Below are positions 54,077 through 62,500 of a stretch of DNA of 64,000 nt, in pieces (the stretch's first letter is position 1; each line of letters opens with the position of its first letter). The notes below the pieces were generated by a model. The model worked only from the letters and a program-made list of their open reading frames with translations. It had not been told where the DNA came from and made no database searches. The DNA is from Thalassobius sp. I31.1 (lineage in GTDB: Bacteria; Pseudomonadota; Alphaproteobacteria; Rhodobacterales; Rhodobacteraceae), in contig NZ_PWAA01000065.1 in the NCBI RefSeq assembly GCF_003031585.1, positions 62,001 to 126,000 on the forward strand. Direction: 5' to 3'. The position numbers and the translations under genes are program-made.

Positions 54077-55047
54077 GACACATCCTTTATGCGCAGACGC
54101 GGATCAATGGCGACATAGAGCAGATCAACGATAAGGTTCACCAGAACAAAAAAGAACGCGATCACAACAAGATACACCCCCATCACAGGGATATCGACAA
54201 AGCGGATCGATTCAAGAAACAACAGGCCCATACCGGGCCACTGGAACACGCTTTCGGTGACGATGGAAAAGGCGATCACGCCGCCAAACTGCAACCCGAT
54301 GATGGTGATCACCGGCACCATCGTATTTGCAAGCGCGTGTTTATAATGCAGGCGTCGCATGGGCACACCGCGGGCCATGGCAAAGCGGATATAATCGGTG
54401 CGCATGACTTCCATCATTTCCGCACGCACCAGCCGCATGGTCAGGGTCAGCTGATAAACGCCCAGGGTGATTGCGGGCAGCAGCAACGCCCGCCAGCCAT
54501 CAATCGTAAACAGAGAGCTTTCCCAACCGCCGATCTGAACCGTGCCACCCCGGCCAAAGGTCGGAAGCCAGCCCAGTTGCACGCCAAAGATAAAGATCAG
54601 CATAATACCAATCACAAACGTCGGGATTGAGACACCCACAAGCGTGGTCATCAAAATGGCCTGGGTCAGCACACCACGCGGTTTCAGCGCAGTATAAACC
54701 CCGGCGGGCACCCCAACGAGAAGCGATATAATCAACGCCACCACGCCCAATTCCAGGGTTGCAGGAATTCGGCTGGTGATCATGTCCGCCACGGGTTGGC
54801 GGGTGCGATAGGAAAAGCCAAAATCACCCTTCAGCATATCGCCGGTGAAACGAGCGAACTGATAGACAAAAGGATCATTTAACCCCAGTTCTTCACGCAG
54901 GCGTTCCTGATCCGCGACAGAGGTTTCCACCCCTGTCATCTGGGTGATCGGATCGCCGACAAACCGGAACAGCGAAAAGGCCAGAAAGGCGACGGCCAAC
55001 ATCACGAATACGGACTGAAACATCCGTTTCAGGATAAAATATACCAT
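54073..55047 (-). CDS. Peptide-type ABC importer permease (DppB/GsiC class)
   Basis: A 324-residue permease with about six helices. FILKRMFQSVFVMLAVAFLAFSLFRFVGDP is the characteristic opening (given in part), and YIRFAMARGVPMRRLHYKHALANTMVPVIT carries the EAA-like coupling motif. It begins 24 bp after the binding-protein gene. Confidence 0.93.
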   Translation of the reverse strand: MVYFILKRMFQSVFVMLAVAFLAFSLFRFVGDPITQMTGVETSVADQERLREELGLNDPFVYQFARFTGDMLKGDFGFSYRTRQPVADMITSRIPATLELGVVALIISLLVGVPAGVYTALKPRGVLTQAILMTTLVGVSIPTFVIGIMLIFIFGVQLGWLPTFGRGGTVQIGGWESSLFTIDGWRALLLPAITLGVYQLTLTMRLVRAEMMEVMRTDYIRFAMARGVPMRRLHYKHALANTMVPVITIIGLQFGGVIAFSIVTESVFQWPGMGLLFLESIRFVDIPVMGVYLVVIAFFFVLVNLIVDLLYVAIDPRLRIKDVS

Positions 55048-55071
55048 CGCCTTTTTGCCCCTATGCCCGGA

Positions 55072-56643
55072 TCAGTTCACTGAAACCCAACGCAACATGA
55101 AGAAGTTATCCGCACGTTGTGTCAGTTCAATGTTGTCTTTGGCCGCCCAGATCAGGGGCTGTGTGTAAAGCGGGATATACGCGACTTCGTCCTGCGTAAC
55201 AGTCACCACTTCGTCGATCATGGCCTGACGTGCTGCGGGATCGATTTCCTGCTGAATAAGCGGCAGCAATTCATCGACACGTGCATTGGAATAGTTACCA
55301 AAGTTCCAGGAGCCCAGTTTACGTTCATCATCCTGGCTGTGCATCAGGAAGCGAATTGGGTGTTCCATGTCAAAGGTGCCCGGGGACCAGCCCAGCAGAT
55401 ACATGTCAAAGTCATCTTCACGCAGCTGTGGCCAGTAATCGCGTACCGGACCTGTGCTGAGTTCAGCGTTCAGGCCGACGGCTGCAAACATCGACGCCGC
55501 CGCGCGACACAGGGCTTCGTCGTTGATGTAGCGATCATTCGGGCATTTCAGACCGAATGAGAACCCATCCGGGTAGCCTGCTTCTGCCAGCAGTTCTTTT
55601 GCGCGGTCCTGATCAAAGGCCGGGCGATCCTGGTTTGCGTCTGAATACCCGGAAATACCTGCAGGAACCAACTGGCTTGCCGGATCAATCTTACCCCGGA
55701 ACAAGACGCGGTTGATGGACGCCAGATCCAGCGCATGGGCCGCTGCCAGGCGCACGCGCGGGTCCGTGAACGGGTTCGCGTCCGTGACGTCTGATGAATA
55801 CAGCAGTGCTTCATGTTCATGGCCAAAACCAAACATGATCACGCGGGTTTCTTCGCCTTCCAACACTTTGAAACCATCACGGCCTTCAACCTGTGCAACG
55901 TCTTGCAGCGGGATCGGCTGAATGAAGTCGATCTCACCAGACAGAAGGGCCGCAAGGCCGGTGGCGGAATTGCCGATGGGGGTGAAGACGGCTTCGGTGA
56001 CGTTGTGATTTACCTCATCCCACCAGTTTGCATTCGGGGCAAGCGTGGTGCGCACGCCCGGGTCGCGACTGGCCAGCGTGAACGGGCCTGTGCCGTTGAC
56101 GTTCATGGTCGCGAAGTTTTCCGCATCCCGTGCCGGCAGGGCCGCATCATTGGCCGTCGCCCAATCCTTATCAAGGATCATGAAGTTTGCGATTGAATCA
56201 GGAAACAACGGGTTGGGCGCGGTGTTGACGAAATCGATTGTGTGATCATCCACAACGCGCACGTCTGAAACCGGTGCAAACCAGGACCGTACGTCAGCCG
56301 CTTCGTCAGAGGCACGCTGGTAAGAAAACAGCACATCTTCTGCGGTAAACGCGGACCCATCCTGGAAGGTCACATCTTTGCGCAGATGAAAACGCCAGCC
56401 ATTTTCATCTGTCAGGGGTTCCCAGGATGTGGCCAGAGATGGTTCAATCGACATGTCCTGCCCACGACGCACAAGGCCCTCATAGATGTTGTTGAGGAAA
56501 GACAGCACAGGCGCCGAATTGACGGCATGCGGATCCATTGTTTGCGGGTCGGTGGTCGACGCCCAGCGAAAAGTCTCAGCTGAAGCGCCCATCGCTGACA
56601 TGATCAACGTGCCTCCGAGGACGGCCGATTGTAATGTTTTCAT
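55072..56643 (-). CDS. Peptide-type ABC importer substrate-binding protein (SBP family 5)
   Basis: A 523-residue periplasmic binding protein with a signal peptide (cleavage near residue 22, ASA-ETF). It shows the family 5 pattern WASTTDPQTMDPHAVNSAPV, FLNNIYEGLV and LATSWEPLTDENGWRFHLRKDVTFQDG. The ligand is not predictable; the GST gene at the operon end and the GsiA-like ATPase make glutathione or a conjugate worth testing. First gene of the five-gene operon. Confidence 0.93.
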   Translation of the reverse strand: MKTLQSAVLGGTLIMSAMGASAETFRWASTTDPQTMDPHAVNSAPVLSFLNNIYEGLVRRGQDMSIEPSLATSWEPLTDENGWRFHLRKDVTFQDGSAFTAEDVLFSYQRASDEAADVRSWFAPVSDVRVVDDHTIDFVNTAPNPLFPDSIANFMILDKDWATANDAALPARDAENFATMNVNGTGPFTLASRDPGVRTTLAPNANWWDEVNHNVTEAVFTPIGNSATGLAALLSGEIDFIQPIPLQDVAQVEGRDGFKVLEGEETRVIMFGFGHEHEALLYSSDVTDANPFTDPRVRLAAAHALDLASINRVLFRGKIDPASQLVPAGISGYSDANQDRPAFDQDRAKELLAEAGYPDGFSFGLKCPNDRYINDEALCRAAASMFAAVGLNAELSTGPVRDYWPQLREDDFDMYLLGWSPGTFDMEHPIRFLMHSQDDERKLGSWNFGNYSNARVDELLPLIQQEIDPAARQAMIDEVVTVTQDEVAYIPLYTQPLIWAAKDNIELTQRADNFFMLRWVSVN

Positions 56644-56794
56644 TTTTCTCTCCGTTGATTTCAGGCAGCAATTTATCTGAGACAGTTAATCATCTTCGCT
56701 TAATCCCGACAACTCCGGAAAGTTGCCCCGATCATGCCTGGCGCATTTGCCAGTTCACATAATCGTGAAGATGAACCAAACCCGCCTGATCACG

Positions 56795-57714
56795 TCAGAG
56801 GCCAGGGCGTTCGGCCTGCAGCTTTGGTTTACGCAGCAGAGTTTCCCAGGAATACAGCCCCAGCGCCGTCCAGATCAGGGCGAAAGCGATCATATGCCAG
56901 AGGGTGAAGACCTCCTGAAAGACAAAAACAGCGATGGCGCCCTGCAGGGTCGGGTTGAGATATTGCACAAGCCCGACCACAGACAGTGGCGCGCGGCGCG
57001 AGGCATAGGAAAACAGGATCAGTGGCACGGCGGTGACTGCGCCGGAAAGGATCAGCAGCACAGTATCAAAACTGTTCTGGCCGAAAATTCCAAGTTACGT
57101 CCGACAAGCCCCTGCCAGCCCAGCCAATGCACGCCGTACAGCCAGATCATTGCCAGAGGCAGCAACAGCGTGACTTCGGCAGCGACAGATATGACCGGTC
57201 CGGCGTCCAGACGTTTCTTCAGCACACCGTAAAAGCCAGTTGTGATCGCCAGCGCGAGCGAGACCAGCGGAACAACCTGCAGACCAATGGTCAGCGTGAT
57301 CACGGCCATGGCGGCCAGAGCGACGCAGAACCACTGCACCGGAGATAGCTTTTCGTGGAAAATTATGGCGCCCAACAAAACCGCAACCAGCGGGAAGATG
57401 TAATACCCCAGCGAGCTTTCGACCGCACGGCCGACCTGGATAGACCAGATGAACAGGCCCCAGTTGGTGGAAATCAGGATCGCGGCCATCAGAATGACCC
57501 AGATCACCCGCGCATTGGTGAACAGTTGCAGGAACTCCCCCACCCGCTTCTGCAACATCATCAGGCCGATAAACAGCACGAATGACCAGAGCGTGCGATG
57601 CGACAGGACTTCCAGCGGTGGCACATGGGCAAATGCTTTGTAAAACAGCGGCGACAGGCCCCAGATCACACAGGCCAGCACCATGGCGGCCACGCCTTTA
57701 ACTGTTTCGCTCAT
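56795..57714 (-). pseudogene. rarD: rarD-like EamA/DMT transporter, frameshifted
   Basis: Two consecutive reading frames together make one complete RarD-type permease of about 307 residues. The first (from ATG at 57714, MSETVKGVAAMVLACVIWG) runs to GLVGRN and then leaves homology; the second resumes with LGIFGQNSFDTVLLILSG and continues to the normal C-terminus (VGLVQYLNPTLQGAIAVFVF). The frame break lies at about 57091-57096 (minus strand AACTTGG) and is explained by one missing base. Either a recent inactivation or a sequencing/assembly error. DMT-type permeases of this family have unclear substrates. Confidence 0.82.
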
Positions 57715-58038
57715 GTGGTGATCCTTTTCGCCCGCAGGCCAGGGTTTCACAGCCCCTGAGGATTGTAAATCCCGTATGCGTACGGTGGGATCACCAGGTT
57801 TTCACGGTTTGCCCGCATTCTGCACCAGATCGCGATCTTCCGGGCTGACACCCCGGGCACATATGTCGGATGACAGATCCCTGCGGGGATCGGAAACACC
57901 GGTATTTCCCTGCGCTGTGACAGGCGCAGTCACAGAGTGCATCCGCAAAGGGCGGCCGCCACTTTAATATGACGACAAACAGGATCATACGGATTTCACC
58001 GCGCAGACAAGGATCTGGCGCGGCAAAACCCGTGCGAT
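57715..58038. other. 324-bp gene-free region between rarD and the siderophore reductase
   Basis: No credible gene. A perfect palindrome CCGTA-TGCG-TACGG lies at 57772-57785, upstream of rarD, and could be an operator. Short open frames here lack ribosome sites and coding character. Confidence 0.4.
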
Positions 58039-58821
58039 TTAACCCGCGACAGCCAGCACCGCTTTTTCGGCCTGATTGTCTTTGCTTTTATCAACTTTGT
58101 GCTGATCCTCTGTCCGCCCTGCCCGCCAGTAGCTGGACAGGTAGAACTGATCCCGTGCGACACCGCGTTCCGTGCGATAGTAGCTGCGCAGCCGGCGCAT
58201 GGAGTCAAATTCGCAGGCGGTCCAGACAAAGACATCGCCGTCACGCCAGGGCAGCTCCATAATGCGATCAACCAGCGCGCCTTTGGTGACATCCGGTGTC
58301 GGGTTGAGAACCCAGTGCAATTCCATCCCCGCAGGCAGGTTCAGCGCGCGTTTGTCTTCTTCTGACGTGATCTCAATCACCACGTACCCCTGCGCATCCT
58401 CAGGCAGGCGCGCAAAGTTACACGTAAGCGCCGGGAGTGCCGTCATATCCCCCGCCAGCAGATACCAGTCCCGCCCCGGTGCGGCGAGCTTCACAGAACC
58501 AGGCCCGGCAACCGGAATTGTATCCCCCGCCTGTGCGGACATGGCCCAGTCAGTTGCAATGCCACCACTGTCGCCATGCAGGGCGAAATCTACGGTCAGG
58601 GTTTGCTGTGCCGCGTCGTGGGCCAGGATCGAATAGGTGCGCATCACCGGGCGATCCGGGTTGCTGCGGGGTTCATCCGGGAAGATCAGCTTGATGTAAC
58701 CGCCCTCATGCCCTTCCGGGAAATCAGCAAGCCCCGCCCCGCCAAAGGTAATACGCCGCATATTCGGCGTCACCTGGGTGACATGCTGCACGGTGAGGAT
58801 GTGGTGATTGGAAGATGCCAT
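58039..58821 (-). CDS. Siderophore-interacting protein (FAD ferric reductase)
   Basis: A 260-residue cytoplasmic NAD(P)H-flavin reductase that releases iron from siderophores (ViuB/YqjH family). FAD-binding motif RTYSILAHDAA with the following DFALHGDSGGIATDWA segment, and the C-terminal family signature FYLSSYWRAGRTEDQH. AGGGG precedes the ATG. It stands alone; no siderophore receptor or transporter is nearby. Confidence 0.9.
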   Translation of the reverse strand: MASSNHHILTVQHVTQVTPNMRRITFGGAGLADFPEGHEGGYIKLIFPDEPRSNPDRPVMRTYSILAHDAAQQTLTVDFALHGDSGGIATDWAMSAQAGDTIPVAGPGSVKLAAPGRDWYLLAGDMTALPALTCNFARLPEDAQGYVVIEITSEEDKRALNLPAGMELHWVLNPTPDVTKGALVDRIMELPWRDGDVFVWTACEFDSMRRLRSYYRTERGVARDQFYLSSYWRAGRTEDQHKVDKSKDNQAEKAVLAVAG

Positions 58822-58856
58822 GGTGATACCCCTGTGGAACTGTTCGCGTCAGAGGT

Positions 58857-58870
58857 AGATATGAGTATCT
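58857..58870. promoter_or_regulatory. Inverted repeat upstream of the siderophore reductase
   Basis: AGATA-TGAG-TATCT lies 36 bases before the start codon in an AT-rich patch. It may be an iron-dependent operator (Fur/RirA type), but it does not match a consensus strongly. Confidence 0.3.
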
Positions 58871-58942
58871 TATTATTTTAGTCAAGTATTTGCATGCCAT
58901 TTAAGTCTGCACAGATGCACAGGCCCTTCGCGCGACCGATCC

Positions 58943-59530
58943 TTAATCGAGATCGCTGACCGGATCCGGCAGCGCCAGATACCGTTCAATCAAAGCTGTA
59001 AAACTGTCTGCAACCTTAAAACTGTCGCCAAGATCATGATCCCAGAACCAGACTTCGGCAGGTGCGCCATTGCGTGACCCGAGTTCATCAAGACGAAAAC
59101 AAAACGCATTTCCAAGCGAGTCCCAGCCAAACTTCAGGAAATGATCCGGCATGCCGGCTTCCTGCCAGGTTTTCGTATCCTCACTGATTTCCGACGGATC
59201 TGTCAGCGCAGCGAGGTCAGGCAGATATGCCTGCCACCATGCGACCGGGTGATCTACAACGGCGGTTAGCAGGCGCAATGTTGGGGAAGGTCGCCCATTT
59301 CTGAGCAATAGTTCTTTATAGTCCGAAGGCAACTTCACGCCCAGTTCCTGTTCCAGGATATCAAATGCGCCGGGTGCCACGGGATCAGCCGGATGATCCG
59401 GGTGACACCAACGTTGAATAAAAGCCGCCAGCACATCTTCAGACGCCTGCGCATTCCGGCCCTTCAAAACAGAAAAGCCTGCCAGCATTGCTGCCAGCAG
59501 ACCTTTGGAAAATATCCTGCGTCTGATCAT
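58943..59530 (-). CDS. Secreted SMI1/KNR4-like protein with twin-arginine-like signal
   Basis: A 195-residue protein. The N-terminus MIRRRIFSKGLLAAMLAGFS fits a twin-arginine signal (RRIFSK) followed by a hydrophobic stretch and a plausible cleavage near NAQA-SE. The mature part has the SMI1/KNR4 opening FDILEQELGVKLPSDYKELLLRNG, and GWDSLGNAFCFRL with EVWFWDHD. This fold is usually cytoplasmic, often as immunity protein to contact toxins or nucleases. Its gene starts 5 bp after sodB, so both should be co-transcribed. Role unknown. Confidence 0.7.
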   Translation of the reverse strand: MIRRRIFSKGLLAAMLAGFSVLKGRNAQASEDVLAAFIQRWCHPDHPADPVAPGAFDILEQELGVKLPSDYKELLLRNGRPSPTLRLLTAVVDHPVAWWQAYLPDLAALTDPSEISEDTKTWQEAGMPDHFLKFGWDSLGNAFCFRLDELGSRNGAPAEVWFWDHDLGDSFKVADSFTALIERYLALPDPVSDLD

Positions 59531-59535
59531 TCAGA

Positions 59536-60135
59536 TCACATGCGGGATGCAACGTTTTCCCAGTTGACCAGGTTCTCAAGGAAGTTGGTCAGGTATTTCG
59601 GGCGGGCGTTGCGGAAGTCGATGTAGTAGGAATGCTCCCATACGTCACAGCCCAGCAGCGCAGTCTGGCCAAAGCACAGCGGGTTCACGCCGTTTTCGGT
59701 CTTGGTCACAGCCAGAGAACCGTCCGCGTTTTTCACGAGCCAGCACCAGCCGGAACCGAACTGACCAGCGCCAGCCGCACAGAAAGCTTTGTTGAACTCT
59801 TCAACGGACCCAAAGCTGTCTTTTAGCGCAGCTTCCAGTTCAGACGGCATATTGCGGCCTGTCGGGCCCATCATTTCCCAGAACTGGTTGTGGTTCCACA
59901 GCTGGGAAATGTTGTTGAAGATGCCGTTTTGCGCCACAGCAGATTTGTCGTAAGTGCCGGTGATGATCTCTTCAAGGGACTTGCCTTCCCACTCGGTGCC
60001 AGCAATCGCGGCATTGCCGTTGGTCACATAAGCGTTGTGGTGCAGGTCGTGGTGATACTCAAGCGTCTCTTTGGACATGCCACCATCGGCAAGTGCGTCG
60101 TGAGCATAAGGAAGTGCGGGAAGTTCAAAAGCCAT
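59536..60135 (-). CDS. sodB: Iron superoxide dismutase
   Basis: A 199-residue cytoplasmic Fe-type superoxide dismutase. Start MAFELPALPYAHDALA and metal ligand motifs YHHDLHHNAYV, DVWEHSYYIDF match alphaproteobacterial SodB. AGGGGG precedes the ATG. The SMI1/KNR4-like gene is directly behind it. Fe versus Mn preference is inferred from family resemblance only. Confidence 0.95.
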   Translation of the reverse strand: MAFELPALPYAHDALADGGMSKETLEYHHDLHHNAYVTNGNAAIAGTEWEGKSLEEIITGTYDKSAVAQNGIFNNISQLWNHNQFWEMMGPTGRNMPSELEAALKDSFGSVEEFNKAFCAAGAGQFGSGWCWLVKNADGSLAVTKTENGVNPLCFGQTALLGCDVWEHSYYIDFRNARPKYLTNFLENLVNWENVASRM

Positions 60136-60261
60136 TTGGGCCCCCTGTTACGTGCGTTACTGTTGCGTTCTAAATGGTCTGTCCATGGGGTGCAGGTCAA
60201 GAGAGAAGTCAGCACAGAGCAGCTTTGCGTTTCTGCACATCCGCCCGTGACCTGCTTTCGT

Positions 60262-60666
60262 TTAGTTCTGCCAGCAGGTGCCGCGCCCGGACAGGTTCCC
60301 GCGGAAATCCACCGGATCCGCCCGCAGATGGATGGCGTTGTCGGCATCAATATTTGCAGTGTAACGCATACGGATACGGTTGCCGAGATCATCTTCCGCA
60401 TTCACCGCCCAGGAAATCCGGTGACCGTTGCGGGTCTGACGCGCGCGTGCCTGCACCGCACCACCTTCATAATAATCTGTAATCCCATCATGAACGGATG
60501 CGGAACGTGATGAATCCAGCGTTATATTCACACTGGGGGCAATCCAGCCGTTTCCTGTTGACGCATCAACCTGGCACTGCCAGCCCTGTGCAGCAGCACC
60601 ACTTGCCACAGCCCCTATGAAAAAACCTGCCATAATCGCAGAACGGATATTCTTATTTCTTTTCAT
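60262..60666 (-). CDS. Small secreted protein, third of a tandem paralogue set
   Basis: About 134 residues with a signal peptide (cleavage near GAAAQG-W) and a mature domain of roughly 105. Two cysteines (in WQCQVD and RGTCWQN) frame the domain and could form a disulfide. It shares with the two genes upstream a CxVxxx...GWIAPSV opening, ISWAVNAEDDLGNRIRMRY and a final G-x-C. ATG 60666 is assigned; a GTG at 60678 is possible. It is the most diverged copy and lies 49 bp after the second. Function unknown. Confidence 0.7.
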   Translation of the reverse strand: MKRNKNIRSAIMAGFFIGAVASGAAAQGWQCQVDASTGNGWIAPSVNITLDSSRSASVHDGITDYYEGGAVQARARQTRNGHRISWAVNAEDDLGNRIRMRYTANIDADNAIHLRADPVDFRGNLSGRGTCWQN

Positions 60667-60715
60667 CTTTTGTCTCACTGTTTCTAATCATTTTCCCAGC
60701 GCAAAACCGGCGCCG

Positions 60716-61120
60716 TTATTCCTGACGGCACTGCCCGTTGACACGCGGCATCGCCCGGAAGCCACGTGGCGTGATCTGAACGCTTGCACGCAGCGAAGGG
60801 CGTTCAATAAAGGCAGAATAGCGCATGCGCGAACGGTTGCCCGAAGGGTCCTGTGCATCCAGATCCCAGGTCACCGTCAGGCGGCGGGCATTGTTCGTGC
60901 GCACCCGTGATGTCAACGGTTCCTCGTTGAAATGCATGATCAGTGCGTCTGCGACGACAACCTCACCACTTTCAAGCACATCAAAAACCATGACCGGTGG
61001 CACCCAGCCGCCTGCCGCGTCTTCTTCGAATTCGCAGGTCAGGCGTTCAGCGTGAGCGGCCGAAACCGACACCGCCAGCGCGGCGGCGGCTGCAAGACAG
61101 ATCTGCTTCATGTTCTTCAT
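60716..61120 (-). CDS. Small secreted protein, second of a tandem paralogue set
   Basis: 134 residues with a clear signal peptide ending AAHA-ERL. The domain opens RLTCEFEEDAAGGWVPPVMVF, contains ARRLTVTWDLDAQDPSGNRSRMRYSAFIERPSL and closes TPRGFRAMPRVNGQCRQE (given in pieces). AAGGAA precedes the ATG. Closest relative is the adjacent first copy, with long stretches identical. No known family was recognised. Confidence 0.72.
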   Translation of the reverse strand: MKNMKQICLAAAAALAVSVSAAHAERLTCEFEEDAAGGWVPPVMVFDVLESGEVVVADALIMHFNEEPLTSRVRTNNARRLTVTWDLDAQDPSGNRSRMRYSAFIERPSLRASVQITPRGFRAMPRVNGQCRQE

Positions 61121-61150
61121 ATCAAAGTTCCTTTTTACACTTTTTGTATA

Positions 61151-61549
61151 TCAGTCTTCGCGCTGACACTGGCCACTGACCCCTGGCAGGGAATTATATC
61201 CGCGCGGTGTCATCTGAATACGTGCTTCCAGTGACGGGCGTTTGATAAACGCAGAATAGCGCAGGCGGGAACGCTGCCCCAGCCGGTCCTGCGTATCGAC
61301 ATCCCAGGTCACGGTCAGACGGCGGGCACTATTGGTACGCACATTCGCCTGTGTCGGCCCGTCACCATAGTTCATCAGCACGTCATCAGCGACAATCACC
61401 GAACCGTCCGCCTCGACGTCAAAAATGACCACTGGCTTCACCCAGCCTCTTGCACGGTTGTCTTCGGGAAAATGGCATACCAGCCGTTCGGCCTGCGCTG
61501 CACCTGCAAAACTCATCAATGATGCTGCAACCAAAAGTAATTTTTTCAT
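61151..61549 (-). CDS. Small secreted protein, first of a tandem paralogue set
   Basis: 132 residues, signal peptide ending GAAQA-ERL. Same architecture as the second copy: RLVCHFPEDNRARGWVKPVVIF, ARRLTVTWDVDTQDRLGQRSR, YSAFIKRPSLEA, TPRGYNSLPGVSGQCQ. AAGG lies 8 bases before ATG 61549. All three genes are in one orientation with gaps of only 30 and 49 bp, so they should form an operon. Confidence 0.72.
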   Translation of the reverse strand: MKKLLLVAASLMSFAGAAQAERLVCHFPEDNRARGWVKPVVIFDVEADGSVIVADDVLMNYGDGPTQANVRTNSARRLTVTWDVDTQDRLGQRSRLRYSAFIKRPSLEARIQMTPRGYNSLPGVSGQCQRED

Positions 61550-61918
61550 AAAATCTGCCTTCTCATTCATTTACTCATTACATATGGTAATAATTATGTG
61601 ATTTTCAAGATAATCATATAAATGCATCGCATCCTCAGATGGTGAACTCATCACAGTTTTCCTTGTGAAACAACTGTTTTTATGCGGTATTTTCCTGCGC
61701 CATACCCTTATTTTTCCGCAAGCCAGTTCAGGCAGGTCCGGGCTTTCAGGCGTGAACTGACAAGGTTGCTTTCGCCATTGAAAAAACCGATTAAACCCCT
61801 CTGAATTGTGGGAAATCGGAAATAGAATCTGTCATAATATCCCTTTCAATACGGGAATACAGATACAGAAAAACCCGGGCCGTAACAGCCCGGGTTTTCA
61901 GAATTTATGGGGTTTGGA
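61550..61918. other. 369-bp AT-rich region before the secreted-protein operon
   Basis: Holds the promoter of the three secreted-protein genes near 61550-61640 (very AT-rich) and, at its other end, the sox terminator. No gene was recognised. Confidence 0.4.
61870..61898 (-). terminator. Terminator of the sarcosine oxidase operon
   Basis: Perfect 11-bp stem AAAACCCGGGC/GCCCGGGTTTT with loop CGTAACA, ending in a T run on both strands. It lies 21 bp beyond the soxG stop. Confidence 0.88.
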
Positions 61919-62500
61919 TCAGAGGTATTCCGGGGCGGAACCTGTTTCTGCCGCCTGTGCCAGCAGATCACCAACGTATTGCGCGACAGACCGGAAGGCG
62001 ACGACGCGGAAGGCACCGTCTTCTTCGACCCAGAAGGCACCGGCGACCTGGGCAAGGCGTGTGCGGCGCACATCACCGACACCGAAGGATTCTGTTGCCA
62101 GATCAACCGGTGCCAGTTTCGCAAGCACTTCGCGCGGGGCAGCGCCCTCGCCCGAGACTTCAAACATCACACGCGCATCAGACACGTTCACCGCCATGGC
62201 GAACTGATCTTTCAGAGCTGTGGACAGCGCATCAACGACCCCTGGTGCCTGGGCGTGATCCACGACCAGCAAAAGTTCATCCGGGCTCATCCATGCAACT
62301 TTGCCGGATGTGCCTGTGGTGATTTTGCGCTGCTCTGGCATGGCTGCGCCAGTTGCATCTTTCACCGCTTTGATCAGGGCTTTGTCCGCCAGATCACCGC
62401 GCAGGGTGATCATGCCGGTCAGGCCTGCTTCGCGTACGGATGCAAAGCCAGTTGAGGCGAAGCCTTCCAGTGCAGATGTTGCTTTAATCGCTTCAGACAT
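61919..62500 (-). CDS. soxG: Sarcosine oxidase gamma subunit
   Basis: A 193-residue subunit of heterotetrameric sarcosine oxidase, which demethylates sarcosine to glycine with folate. The ATG at 62500 gives MSEAIKATSALEGF, with GGAG upstream inside the end of soxA (8-bp overlap). Family segments are MITLRGDLADKALIKAV, SPDELLLVV and RVMFEVSGEGA-APREVLAKL, and C-terminal RLAQVAGAFWVEEDGAFRVVAFRSVAQY (given in part). Last gene of the operon before the terminator. Confidence 0.93.
   Translation of the reverse strand: MSEAIKATSALEGFASTGFASVREAGLTGMITLRGDLADKALIKAVKDATGAAMPEQRKITTGTSGKVAWMSPDELLLVVDHAQAPGVVDALSTALKDQFAMAVNVSDARVMFEVSGEGAAPREVLAKLAPVDLATESFGVGDVRRTRLAQVAGAFWVEEDGAFRVVAFRSVAQYVGDLLAQAAETGSAPEYL

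Noticed and set aside
57776-57967. 63-codon open frame between rarD and the siderophore reductase
   Set aside because: No ribosome site, no recognisable pattern, and Arg/Ser/Gly-rich composition typical of a random frame.
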